From: Bacteroidia bacterium
GTDB taxonomy: Bacteria; Bacteroidota; Bacteroidia; Bacteroidales; CAJPTX01
Direction of reading: 5' to 3'
Assembly (NCBI GenBank): GCA_905373475.1
Contig: CAJPTC010000005.1
Location: 1-64,000, forward strand
Length of the DNA stretch: 64,000 nt
The translations under genes and the position numbers were made by a program. Shown in pieces: positions 15,892 to 27,800 of the stretch (positions are counted from its first letter, which is position 1; the number at the start of each line of letters is the position of its first letter). The notes below the pieces were generated by a model. It saw only the letters and a program-made list of their open reading frames with translations, did no database searches and was not told where the DNA came from.

Positions 15892-16512
15892 CTTGTCTGA
15901 TTTTATGCGGATTTCAGAGGAGAGGGAGTTGAGTTTCCATTTTCTTTTTCCCTGCTTCTCGCATATCCGACATTTTTTTTATGCGTCTTTCCGTCGGGTC
16001 GGTCGTTTTCGTTTCAGTGGCGTAAAAAGGTAGGGCTTAGGACAAACAAGGTTTTACGGCGAGAATACTACCTGCAATGAAATGGAAGTGTGGAGATTGT
16101 CGTCTAAACGGCTTGCCGCCTCGACCTTTTTTGTCCGTAAAAGCCCGGAACTACCTTTGCCGCTGACAACGAACAACCGATCCCGACATGATATATGGGC
16201 ATAAGTAGAGGATTTGCAGACAGAGAAGCAGGGCGAAAACAGAAAACGCAGTTTTCGGAGACTACATTTATCATAAGAATAGAATACCCGGAAAACAAAA
16301 AGCAGCCCCAATGGACAGCCTTACGAAAATAACTCAGAGAAAATTCTTTTTTCTCACGATATACTCTTATCTTTGCAACAAACAAAGTGGTTCTTTGAAA
16401 TGGCAAAACAAGGTAGAGTATAGAAGCTCGCTGGTTTCCTTATCGTTACCTCCCTTTATTGATAAACAATATAATCAGTTGATTATTTGACATTTATAGA
16501 ATTTCCTATGCT
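15738..16512. other. Gene-poor stretch near the probable right border of the element
   Basis: Apart from the small reverse ORF at its left end I see no convincing gene. It has a -7 element TATCTTTG (16368-16375) followed by GTTCTTTGAAA, similar to the boxA-like leaders of Bacteroidetes, and then an ATG-started frame of only seven codons. Minus-strand ORFs of 85 and 100 codons overlap each other and show no family pattern. Composition changes from CTn cargo to core-like DNA in or just after this stretch. I cannot name an att site. Confidence 0.4.
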
Positions 16513-16713
16513 TTGGCAGCTGAAATCGGAATTTCGAGCGAATTGTATGACGAGGTTTTAGACAATGTTGATAGGGCAAATGCTATGGTGAAAGAGATGC
16601 AAAGTGTCCCCAATTCGCATGTACACTTAATGACTCCACAAGAGAGTCTGAAGTCTCAGTCCGACGATGAACAGAGAGTTATAGTTTTGCATAAATACCC
16701 CATAGAAGTTTAG
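16513..16713 (+). CDS. Small ORF, possibly a gene fragment
   Basis: A 66-codon frame (TTG start) with an acidic, helical first half (ISSELYDEVLDNVDRANAMV). The frame is open back to 16483 without an ATG, so it may be the tail of a gene interrupted at the element border. The family is not recognised and coding is uncertain. Confidence 0.25.
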   Translation: MAAEIGISSELYDEVLDNVDRANAMVKEMQSVPNSHVHLMTPQESLKSQSDDEQRVIVLHKYPIEV

Positions 16714-16945
16714 TCCGAGCGAGCAGTGAGTCTTTTCTTTCTGCAAAAGTATTATGCACGATCAACCGATTGTTGCCACATAGAACTATAACTCGTCGCT
16801 AATGAATAGATATGCAAGGTGCTAGAAGCTTGCGCGGACAGAGTGTTTTCCACTTCTCTAAAAATGTTGTAACGCTTTGCAATAAAAAACGTTTTTAGCA
16901 GTTAGAAATGTTGTATTAGTCAAATAACTCTAATAGTACAGGTCA

Positions 16946-17611
16946 ATGAAAAGTCTAAAGCGTATTTTCTATGTGAGTGGGATGTTCCTTGCAACCGTTG
17001 TAGCTCTCACGGCTTGCAAAAAGGAAAAAGTAACCCCGAAAGAAAAAAATGAGCTCGGTGAGTGGAAGCTCTCTACCATTGTGCTCACACAGCCTTCGAG
17101 TGCAACGCCTGCACTTACGATAGACGTAAACAATGCTAGCGCGACCACACAGTCGCTTACAGCATTTGTTACGACAGAGTTCCCTACACTCGCGCCAACG
17201 ATTACCCCAATGCTTGCTGGTGTGGCTGTGTTTTTGCCAACTGTAGCAAATGTGGAGTTCGATTTTGAAGATAAAGGCGTTTTGAAGATTGAGAACCTTC
17301 CGAACAAGACGCCCGACGTACACGGTACGTGGACGATGAAAGATAACACCGTAACGACGAATGTCGCTTCATTTCCTACGGATAAACTGGGAAGCTATGG
17401 GATTTTCTTGGGGCTATTGGCAGGCAAAGACGTGAATTTCACGAAAGACGGGGATAGGATGGTACACAAGAAGAAGGGAAGTGAACTTCTGGAGTCCATT
17501 GGTACGTTGGTTGGTTCAACGGGTGGTGAGGCTATGAAAGGGGCTTTGGCTGCTCTCAAGGCAAAGTACGCCGATTCTGAGGTAGTGCTTACCCTAGTTA
17601 AGAAAAATTAA
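16946..17611 (+). CDS. Lipoprotein, lipocalin-like
   Basis: A 221-residue protein with an N-terminal signal (hydrophobic about 9-22) and lipobox LTAC, followed by KKEK. The first 30 mature residues contain GEWKLSTIVL and the middle has VEFDFEDKGVLKIENL and HGTWTMKDNTV, the pattern of the small lipocalin-like lipoproteins common in Bacteroidetes. The C-terminal third is helical and Gly/Ala-rich. Function is unknown. It starts what appears to be a three-gene row (gaps 20 and 27 nt). Confidence 0.62.
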   Translation: MKSLKRIFYVSGMFLATVVALTACKKEKVTPKEKNELGEWKLSTIVLTQPSSATPALTIDVNNASATTQSLTAFVTTEFPTLAPTITPMLAGVAVFLPTVANVEFDFEDKGVLKIENLPNKTPDVHGTWTMKDNTVTTNVASFPTDKLGSYGIFLGLLAGKDVNFTKDGDRMVHKKKGSELLESIGTLVGSTGGEAMKGALAALKAKYADSEVVLTLVKKN

Positions 17612-17631
17612 TCTTTACACAAGCGACGGCA

Positions 17632-18000
17632 ATGGGCACAGAAGAAATTATTTCACTCCTTCTCGATGAGGGGAATTCCCTAACAGCCAATGAGAAGCTC
17701 AGGGCTAAAGTGCCCTTTGACAAGCTGTACATTGACGAGAAGATCAAGCGACACGAGCGTTTGCTCATCTGGTCGAAGCTCGTAATTGTGTTGCTTGTTG
17801 TAATCAATGCAGCATCGTTGCTCGTGCTATTTTTATTCAACGATATTGAGGTAACCTCAAGCTATTGGCTGCGAGGTGTGTTGGCTGTTCTTTTCATTGT
17901 TGCGCTGCTCGGTTTACCGTCGGCTATCATCAATCATGGGCGCAATGCGACGATTTTGCGCGTGATTCGCGATATCCGTAAGAGTCAGGGTGAGATTTAA
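17632..18000 (+). CDS. Small inner-membrane protein with two TM helices
   Basis: A 122-residue protein. After a charged N-terminal 45 residues there are two membrane segments (about 47-66 and 78-97: LVIVLLVVINAASLLVLFLF and GVLAVLFIVALLGLPS), ending in a short basic tail (ILRVIRDIRKSQGEI). No family is recognised. It starts 20 nt after the lipoprotein gene and is probably co-transcribed with it. Confidence 0.6.
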   Translation: MGTEEIISLLLDEGNSLTANEKLRAKVPFDKLYIDEKIKRHERLLIWSKLVIVLLVVINAASLLVLFLFNDIEVTSSYWLRGVLAVLFIVALLGLPSAIINHGRNATILRVIRDIRKSQGEI

Positions 18001-18027
18001 GACCTTGCTCAGCTCCAGAGCGACGCT

Positions 18028-18582
18028 ATGCAAGGCGATGTTTCGGCAAACAGGTATAGCATTTTCGCGCGTGGTGTGTGCGTGGCTGCTCCGCGACGAA
18101 ATGCGCTAAGTTTTTGGATTCATGCCCATTCCCCACGCGGACATGGGATACATTCACAACTTCTCTACACACTGTGTAGAGAAGTTTTTTTTACCCTTTT
18201 TCGTCAGAAAAAGAGGAATAGTTATAGCGGGTGTACTGCTTTACTAATGTCGCTTCTCCAAGCTTGGTGGGTACGCAACCCAACACGAGTCCTACGGCAA
18301 GTTTCACAACCCGTATGCATTATAGATGATGTCTGCCAGCTAGAGGAAGTATATCGCCAGGTGGCAGAGAATGAAGCGTCAACACTTCCGCCCATTGTGC
18401 TTGTTTGTCGTCCGCGTCGTAACAGATCCTATTGGCAGACGTGGTGTCACCTCTATAGAGCCATGCCGCACGGCGTAGTGATAGATCTCTATACTTGGGG
18501 GCTTTTGCTCTCTATTGACAATATCGCTCTTCACAAGTTTGCTGTTCGTGGCTTCATACGGTGTGAAAACTTTACCGATTAA
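18028..18582 (+). CDS. Shortened relative of a Bacteroidales methyltransferase-like family
   Basis: A 184-residue protein. It carries an HSPRGHGIHSQLLYTL motif near residue 34, resembling the RHGHGVHSPF motif at the start of a family of predicted SAM methyltransferases in Bacteroidales, and the family-like ending VVIDLYTWGLLLS. No clear SAM-binding glycine loop is seen between them and the protein is shorter than I expect for the family (about 230-250), so it may be inactive. A strong terminator-like hairpin (18158-18192) lies inside the reading frame. Confidence 0.5.
   Translation: MQGDVSANRYSIFARGVCVAAPRRNALSFWIHAHSPRGHGIHSQLLYTLCREVFFTLFRQKKRNSYSGCTALLMSLLQAWWVRNPTRVLRQVSQPVCIIDDVCQLEEVYRQVAENEASTLPPIVLVCRPRRNRSYWQTWCHLYRAMPHGVVIDLYTWGLLLSIDNIALHKFAVRGFIRCENFTD
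18158..18192 (+). terminator. Terminator-like hairpin inside a reading frame
   Basis: AACTTCTCTACACA (18158-18171) and TGTGTAGAGAAGTT (18173-18186) are exact 14-nt inverse complements with one base between; as a hairpin the loop would open a few pairs. Eight T follow from 18185. It fits an intrinsic terminator but lies about 130 nt into the 18028-18582 ORF. Confidence 0.6.
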
Positions 18583-18690
18583 CGTGATAATCAATCTCCT
18601 CTGTATTACCCTTTCAGAGTGAAAAACTGCGGTCTGTGTAGAGACTTGTGTGACTCGAAAGCCGAGCTGTGTCCCAAGAATTTGTTAGGG

Positions 18691-18725
18691 CGCGACAAAC
18701 TATACAGACTTTTGTCGCGTTATTC
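18691..18725 (+). terminator. Hairpin, possible terminator
   Basis: A 9-bp stem, CGCGACAAA (18691-18699) with TTTGTCGCG (18711-18719), has an 11-nt loop and is followed only by the weak T-run TTATTCTT. It lies between the methyltransferase-like ORF and the giant protease gene. Confidence 0.45.
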
Positions 18726-18849
18726 TTACACCATAACTTGTGTCACATAAAGGTGTTTGTGAACCTGAACTAGAAATAGAACCCTGCCAGTAGCGCTTAT
18801 GCGTGGCGGGAAGTGCGGTCGCATGTTACAATAAATAATCATATACTAT

Positions 18850-21800
18850 ATGAAGAAGGTTGTTTTAATCGTTGGGCTTTTGTGCTTTGCTTTCTCTCTT
18901 TTGGCACAAGAGCCGATACGCTTTGGGCGGCAGACAGTGCTCCTCGAAGCCAATGTACAGCCGAAGGCGCGGGGAGTTAGAAACACCTCTAGCCTTGAGC
19001 TCGGTCTCCCCACAGGGGAACGTCTCAATGTCCTAGTACAGTTTGCTGGTCAGATCAATTACACAGACTTAGCGAAAAAGGGCGTTGAGTTGGAAAATTA
19101 CCTAGGAGGTAACGCCTATTTCGCAACGGTGCGACCAGGTGCTACGCCTAACGAGTTCCAGAATACGGGAATTCGGACCATCGTCCCTATAAAAGGGGAG
19201 TGGAAGTTAGCAGATGAACTCATAGCTAACAACATCCCTGACTATGCGAGCGATGGTGACAAGGTGGCGCTGACACTCTATTGGTTTCCGACCGTAGATT
19301 GGCAGTGGGTAAAGAGTTATCTCGCCCAACATAACATTGCTTGTGGCGAAGGTGCTGATTTGTTCCGCTGTGTCCCGATTATGCTTCCGAAAAGTGAAAT
19401 AGAGAATTTGGCAGCACAGGAGTGGACGCAGTTTATAACCCTGAAGGATGCTCCGAAAGAGTTGGCAAACTATTGGGGGGCGCGTATGCATGGTGCTGCT
19501 CAGCTGAGACTACCCTATTCGCTCGGTGGGCTAGAGCTAACGGGAAAAGGTGTCAAAGTGGGTGTGTGGGATGGCAATGTTGCGCCTCACATTGATTATG
19601 GCGATCGTGTGCATTGTCTTGAATTTGAGACAAGTTTGAAATCTACGGGCGCTCACGGTATGCATGTTACAGGAACGATAGCAGGAGCAGGCCTTTTAGA
19701 TGCTCGTGCTCGTGGTATGGCTCCTGAAGCGGAGGTCTGGACAAGCAATTTTAATGTCTCGTCAAATGGGAAGATTGTTCCGCTCGAGATGTTTGAGGTA
19801 TGGCAGGCACACAAAATCTCGCTTACCAATAACTCCTACGGATTGTCTTATGCGCGCTCTTGCGAGGCATACAATAATCTTACCTATAGTTCCTACACTT
19901 CGGAGGCTGCAATTGATATTCTGAGTGCGGATGTCCCCACTCTAACACACGTTTTCGCTGCGGGTAACGAAGGAGCAGCATGCAAGAAGATGGGCTCTGT
20001 CACACACCGTGCTAAGAACCCCATCTATGTTGGTAATGTTTCTCACCTCGGAGGTATAGAAGCGTCTTCTAGTCGTGGTCCTTCGGATGATGGTCGTTTG
20101 TATCCTACTGTTTGTGCAAGAGGTCTCAGTGTATGGTCTACAGTAGATAAACAAGAGTATGTGGGCATGACGGGTACTTCTATGGCTTGTCCCACGGTGG
20201 TGGGGCATTTGGCGCTCCTTACCGAACGGTATAAAATGCTGAATGGCGATGCCGTACCTACGAACGATCTTGTAAAAGCTCTCATTGCGAATACGGCAAG
20301 AGACGAAGGCAATGAGGGACCTGACTACGAGTACGGTTATGGTACAATAGAGACTGCCGAAGCCATCAAGGCGATGGAAAATAAATGGTATAAGCAGGAT
20401 ATCATTAAGGTAGGCGAAGCACCGAAGCAGTACACTATTGATGTTCCAAATGGTGTTGACGAATTACGCGTAATGATCGTTTGGAATGACCCAGTTGCGA
20501 TCAAACCTTACGCATACGGAGAAAAGGCACTGATAAATGATCTTGATCTCTCTGTAGAACATAATGGACAGACAACACAGGCGTGGGTACTGGATAAGGA
20601 TCGTCCAACGTTGCCTGCTACACAGGGAAAGAACGATGTGGATCCCATTGAACAAGTAGTAATCGCGAAACCGAGCGCAGGGCAGTATACGGTAAAAGTC
20701 GCTGCTGAGATCAAGCAAGGAGGAAAGCAGCCTTATGCACTCACATGGTATTTTGCGAAAAAACAACCTGAGTTCGTTTCTCCTATTGCGCAAGAGAGCT
20801 ATCGTCCAGGCGAATACATACTCATGAACGTAAAGAATATGTTCGGACGGCTTGCTGTAGAACTTTCTTACGATGGTGGCAAAACGTATGTCAACTTAGG
20901 CGAGAAAACAAAACGTGCCCTGATTACAATTCCAGAGGACGCTACACCGACGAACAAAGCGCTGTTGCGAGTGACGGATGAAGCAGCTAATGTCCTGATT
21001 ATGCAACAACCCTTTACGATAATGGGGCAGCCCAAGAAAGTTCAGCTGACCGAGGGTGATTGCTCAACAAGCGGATGGAAACTGACATGGGAGGCTGTTG
21101 TGGGCGCTAAATCCTATGATATCTTGAAAGGAGATATAAGCAAGGGCGACTTTAAGGTGATAGGCAATGTGAGCGAAACGTCTTTTGATATTCCCGAAGT
21201 AAACATTGACCCATCGTACAATGTATTTGCTGTGCAGGCAGTGCATGCCGATGGTTTCCGAGGGCAACGTAGTTTAGGTGTACTTTCACAAGGGGTTATT
21301 GCCAAATCATTGACGCTAACGGATCTTCCCTACGAGGAGACGTTTATTGGTTATCCCTTAAAAAATGTACAGCTGGTGCTAGGAAAGAAACTTGTTCTCG
21401 AGCGTCAGGAGACACCCGTAAGTGCGCGTTTACCCTTGGGGTCGATGATGTTACAGATCAAAGGCGAGAAGGTTGAGAAAGATTGGTCTAGTCCATTTAC
21501 AAAACGCGACAATGTAGCCGCTCTCAAGGTTTGTAATCTTGACCTGACGGCGCTCGATAAAACGAAGAAATTATTCTTTACCGCTTACGGTCTGCTTTCT
21601 TATAAAGATGCGCCCGAAGACTCACAACTACGCCTAGTGGTAAATGGCACTCCTGTGAAGAATGTGTTGGGAGAAGAAGTCTATAAGGCTGACAATGGCG
21701 ACCACAGTTATGCGTGGGATATTAGCGACTTTGCGGGACAGAAAGTAAGTTTGTCGCTAGAGTCAGCGCATAAGAAGATTGATAATAGCTTCACTATCGT

Positions 21801-24800
21801 CTCCTACGAAATTGCCTATGAGAAGGAAAAAGTTGATATTCAGTTAATTCCTGTAAAAGAGGTTGAAAGCAAGGCTAACATGGGTAAAGAGACTTTCTCT
21901 TTCAATGTTACCAACAATACCTCGAAGGCTGTGAAAAATATCCCAGTTTCAATTCTTGTGGATGGTAAAGTGGTATACAACACCATAATTGAGGAGCTAC
22001 AAGCCTTTACTGATCACTTTGTGGAGTATACTTATGATTTCTCTACTCCTTCGCTTGATGGTAAGAAATACCAAATCGAACTCCGAGCGAATGTAGAAGG
22101 CGATACGAACCCTGCGAATAACGTGGTAAAACGTGAGGTCTACAACAAGGGGAATGTCATCATTATGACGCATAGTACAAAGATGCAATCTTTCTATGGC
22201 TTACAAATCCCCGTTGAAGATATGCGCGACGAGAAGATTACAGATCCCATCCGCTTTACCGACTTTGGAGGTGGACTTGAGAACTACCCAACTAAGGAGT
22301 TGGCGTCGATGTGCTTTAAGCCGACAACGGCAGGACAAGTGGTGCAGTTGGCTTTTGAAAGCTACGACATTGCTCCTCAGGATACGTTGTATGTCTATAC
22401 AAATATAGATGCTACAAAGGATGCGCAAAAGAGCACTCCGACATACAAGTTGTCTGGGAAAGGCGCTAAACTGTTCATTTCTAACCATGAAGCGGGTACA
22501 ATTGTCGTTCGTTTCAAAACACGTAACCCAAATCCGCGTTCTGGCTGGATTGCTGAGGTGCGACAGGTGAAATTGCCTAACCTTTGGGCATTGGCTACGA
22601 CTGCTCCTTTGAAGGAGGTGAAGGTGGATGACAATCACATCCAGATTAAAGCGAAGGTGGTGAATAAGACAAGTACTGTTTTGTATTCAGTGCCTGTTAC
22701 CATCAATGTAGAAGGGAAAGTTTTCCAGACCGAGATACCGAAACTCGATAAAGGAGAAAACGAGTATACGCTGTCTAAACTCATTGATGTTACGCCGCCC
22801 GTGAATGTCAATATTACAGTAATGTTGGGACGCGACGGAGATACAAACGATAATAAGGCTTCGTTGAAGTACGAAAATGATCCGTATTTGATGAATGGGA
22901 AGGTTGAGAAACCGTCCTTGTTCTACATCTCTGCTATGGAGACGACAGGTCAAAAGGCGGTATCCTGCTTCCCAACTTCGCAGCTCTTTTATCGTATGAC
23001 GACGCGAGTTGTACTCTATAAAGAGAGTCCGAACCTAATGCGTTGTACCTTTACTTATGGTGAGGCTGCAACTACAGCGCTCTTCCCAGCTAAATTGCGT
23101 GTTTGGATCGACCTGATTAAGGATGATGGTAAACTCAGCAACGAAAAACCAGAGTACTATGAGTTGTCTCTACCTGCAATTAGTAAAATGGAGGAAAAGC
23201 CTGATGTGGCGGGCATACCGATTGACTTTACACAGCTTACCAGTCTAGCTGCAGGTGATTATCGGATGCGTGTGGCGCTTTTCTCTGATGAAAACTGGAC
23301 GAAGTTCAAAAACGGCGAAAAAGTGCCGTGGGGACAAATCTTCGATTGTACGGCAGATGTTAGGGATGGGAAGAGTCCTTTGGAGAAGGATCTGCAAGTG
23401 CTCGGATTTGAAGACGTGTCTTCTGGAACCGACCTTAAGGAAGATCAGGTACTGAAGGTGCGAATTCGCAATAATGGCTTATTGCCCGTAGAGAGCTTTA
23501 CGCTTGAGGTCAAACAAGATCGTAATGACTTTACGAGTGAGACGATTAACGAACGCATTGAGCCTTTTGGTGGCGAGAAGGTGGTTACGTTGGCAAAGAA
23601 GGCGAATTTGAAAAATTATGGTGTTTATCGTTTTGATATCACAATCAAGGACGAGGACGCAAATCGTGAGAACAATACCGTTGTAGAACGCGTGTACCAT
23701 TACACGCCAGCAACCAACGATCTGTATTCGTTGCATTTTGTGGGTGCTAATGACCAGTGGTTGCAGATTGCCGACATGGGGGCACAGCATATTCGGACGC
23801 AAGTGACCGTTGAGGGGTGGTGGAAATTAGATGTCCCCCAACAAGCGCTGCTTTTGCAATCGAAGTCGTTTAAACTGGCTTCGCTTTACAAATCGTCTGC
23901 TGGGGTTGATAATGCAATCTACCTTGAAATGGGCGGCGGACGTACCATTTTCCGCTCGAAGAAGGCAGTATTTAAGCCTGGTCAATGGCAGCACGTAGCA
24001 GTGACTGTTTCTTTCAGTGCTACTCTTCTCGGAAATGTCGTTGAGGCGCATTGCTACATTGATGGAGAGGAAGTTATGCTCGAAGGGGATGGGCAGCGAA
24101 ACTTTGCTTTTGACTATATGCTCATGAACCGCTCGTTAAAGGGTGACATGGGGATGTTCCGAGTTTGGAACAAAGCACGTACGGCATCCGAAATAAAAGA
24201 TAACAGGTTTAAGAGTGTGCGCAAAGCAGATGGGGAACTTCCACAAGAGTGGAAGACGGAGAACGGGAAGCAAGTCCTGAAGTCAGGCTGCATACTTGAA
24301 TATATGCTCAATGAAGGACAGTCGAACGGCATAAGTTCCGCGAATACCTATCCTGCACAAATTTGGACTCCTGGTAGAGAGTCTAGCGACGTTTGGCGTC
24401 CGCTTTCGCAGCTTGTTAGTAGTGTAACTACGGAAAAAGCAGTAGCACCCTCCGTTTGGAATAACAACGAACTGGAGCTTACGGTGAACCACATTACAGA
24501 GTGGAACAAAGTGAAGCTTGAGTTTATTGAAGCATGGGCTGGTACTAAAATTACCGAGAAGGGGAAAGCGGTAGAAATTACCAAAGACACAGAGCTGGAT
24601 TTTAGCAATAGCAATCACCAGCTTACGTTTGAAGCAAAGCGTGACGATCTCTTCGGCAAAAACTTTAAGCAGGAGTTTACAGTACGCCTGATACAGGACA
24701 AGTCGGATGCTTGCAACCTAATAGCAATCTCTTTGTTGAAAGCAGATAATGAAGGGTTGAAGGAAGATGTGGTACTCACTAATCCAGAGCAAACGATTAT

Positions 24801-27800
24801 ACTACAGCCAGAGAATGCGGAAGGAATGGTCTTCGATGCTAAGCATGCAAAACTGACCGTTGTGGATATTTCACCCAATGCTACGCTCAAGTACCTAGGG
24901 AAAGATGTGGCAAAGGGCGAAAAGATAATGATGGATCTTTCTGAACCGCGCGTCGTAAAGGTGGTTGCAGAGAATAAGCGTACTTCAAACTCTTATGTGA
25001 TCAAGTTATCGCAACAGCAAACTATTAAGTGGGGGACTGAGCTAATTAAAACTCCTTATACGGGTACGCCACAGAAATTGGATGCTGTAGCTTCCTCTGG
25101 TTTGCCGTGTTCCTATTACACGAAGGATGAGAAGGTGGCAGTAGTAAATGCGAAGGGTGAGCTTGTTACGGTGGGAGCTGGTACTACCCAAGTGGTTGCA
25201 ATTCAGCTTGGTAATGCCTTGTATCAGCCAGCGCCCGAGGTTACACGTTCGGTTGAGGTTGAGCGTGTACCGCTCACAATTAAGTTACTGCCTGCACAAA
25301 TGCATCAGGGCGACTATATACCCGATTGGAAGTTCGAGTACGAAGGCTTGCTCTTTGAAGGACAGCAGGAGGTACTTGAAGGCGAGTATGGCATCAAGTT
25401 ATCTGATGGTAAATTCTGGAATGAGAGTATGCCAGCGCTTGCGCCTGGAGAGTATGATGTTGTTCCGTTGAACTATACTGCCCCTTATGATTTTGCAGGC
25501 TACAAGGTTACGCGCACAAGTGGAAAACTTACGGTACTAGAACCTAAAAATGCGCTTGTGGTGACGATAACTGTAAAAGACGAAGCTGATGCTCCTGTAC
25601 CAGAGGCTAACGTAGTTTGCGGAAATGTGCCTTATAAGACTGATGCGCAGGGGCTTGTGAAGTGCTACATGAATGAGAAAGGTGAGTACGAAGTTGCTGT
25701 GTCAAAGGATAACTATACTTCGGCTCGTCAGACCATTAAGCTTGACAACAAGTCTATAGCGGTTGAGTTACAAATCAAGAAGCTGGAAGTGACTCTGACC
25801 TACACGGCAGATGCTAACGGTATTATCCAAGGCGAGAAGGTTCAACAGCTTCCCAAAGGAGGAACTGCTGAAACCGTGGTCGCAATGCCGAAAGTGGGCT
25901 TTAAGTTTGTGAAATGGAGCGACGAGAATACGGACGCAGCGCGTACGGATCGCAATGTGTTGGAGACCAAGACTTATAATGCAACATTTGCAACAGCTAC
26001 TTACAAACTGACCTATCTGTTAGAGGAGGGCGGTGAGTTTGATGCAACATCGGGGGCTGCAACACAGGAGGTTAATTATGATGCTTCTGGAGCTACTGTT
26101 AAGGTAAAGGCGAAAGAAGGTTATGTCTTTGTAGGATGGTCTGACGGGAAAAAGGAGTTGGAACGCACCGATGCTAATGTGAGAGAAGACAAGGTACTAA
26201 CGGCTCGTTTTGTTCCAATGTACCCACTTACATATTCCGAGAACTTTGATTGGAACGAAGCCGCTTTGCGTTACTGGACAGCTGCTCCCAATGCAGATGA
26301 GAAACAATGGAAATGGCTTGAACGGAAGACTTTTGAAACAGGGAAGCCTGGGCGCGTAATGGGTTTTGCAGAAGGTAAGAGCATGACAGAGGCTGTCGAA
26401 CTCGTTTCGCCTTATCTCTCTATTAAAGACTTGCCAGCTAGTGCGAAACTTAAGGTAGAGTTTACTTTCTTGCTCGATAAGAAAAATGCTTCAGCAGTCA
26501 TTACGGCAAATCTCGAGTATGCTTTGGATGATGCAACGACTTGGACGGTGTTGAAAGATCTGAGCACTGCTACTATGGCCAACAGTGCGATGGATGCCGA
26601 AATTGAGAATTCGACTCTGACGGGCAAGAATTATATCCGCTTCCGTTGGTCATTCGAGACAAACGGTACGCTATCGCGCGATAAAGTAGCGCTTGACGAC
26701 CTTAAGGTAAGCTACACCGTGGCGCCTGCTACGCAGAAAGTTACGCTGGAATATACAGCGGCTGAACACGGCTTCTTGCAGGTGGCAGGTAAAGGTAACC
26801 ACCAGAGTGTCCTTCTTACCACTGATGAGGGTACAGATGGCGCTGAGGTGACTGCTGTACCAGACGAAGGCTATGAATTCGATGAATGGTCTGACAACCA
26901 CTCGACTGTGGATAAACGTAAGGATAACGCAGGAGTTCGTACAGTAGCGACGTTCAAGAAGAAGCCTATACAGACGGGTTTTGTGACCTATACGGCAGAA
27001 CCTACAGGACGTATAGAGGGACTCGCTTACCAAGAGGTGGAAGTTGGTCAACATTCGACGCGAGTTGTGGCTCTGGGCAACGAGGGCTATACATTCTTAC
27101 AATGGTCAGATGGTTCTAAGGAAGCATCGCGTACGGATCTAATCACAACAGAAGGACAGCAGTTAGCGTTGGAAGCACGCTTTGCAGTACAGCTGACACT
27201 TCAGTACCTTGTGAAAGGTAAAGGGAAGATTGAGGGTGGCGATGCAAAGCAACTCCTGATGAGCGGCGAGAATGGTGTTGAGGTTGAGGCTGTGCCCGAT
27301 GCACATCATCATTTCGTGAAATGGGAAGAGGACGGAAATACCAATCCGAAGCGTCAGGAGCTTAATGTTACGAAGAATATGACCTTTACGGCACTCTTTG
27401 AGCCAGATAACTACAGCGTAAATATTACGACTGAGGGCGAGGGGACAATAGAGGTCGAGGGCTTTACGGCGGAACAATTGAAGGCTGTACCTTACGGAAC
27501 GCAGCTCAAGGTTTTAGCTAAGTTCGAGAAACCGTGGCAAGTGGAGACCATTATCGCTAATGGTCAGGATATTACAAGTTCGCGTCTCTATACAGTACGT
27601 GGTGATGTAAATATCCATGCGAAGTTCTCGCGTAAGGAAAATAAGTTTACGGTTAAGCTTGTTGCCATAGGAGAAGGTACAATTGCCGCTGAGGGCTACG
27701 ACGAAGAGCAGCTCAAAGAGGTTGATGGTGGCACGGTACTGAAGATCGTGGATACGCCGAAGAATGCTGACTATAAGTTGAAGAGCTTGAAGGCTGGCGA

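Noticed and set aside
16054..16406. Minus-strand ORFs of 85 and 100 codons
   Set aside because: They overlap in different frames, lack a ribosome-binding site and show no domain. One reading gave a faint sense of familiarity as a hypothetical protein, not enough to call.
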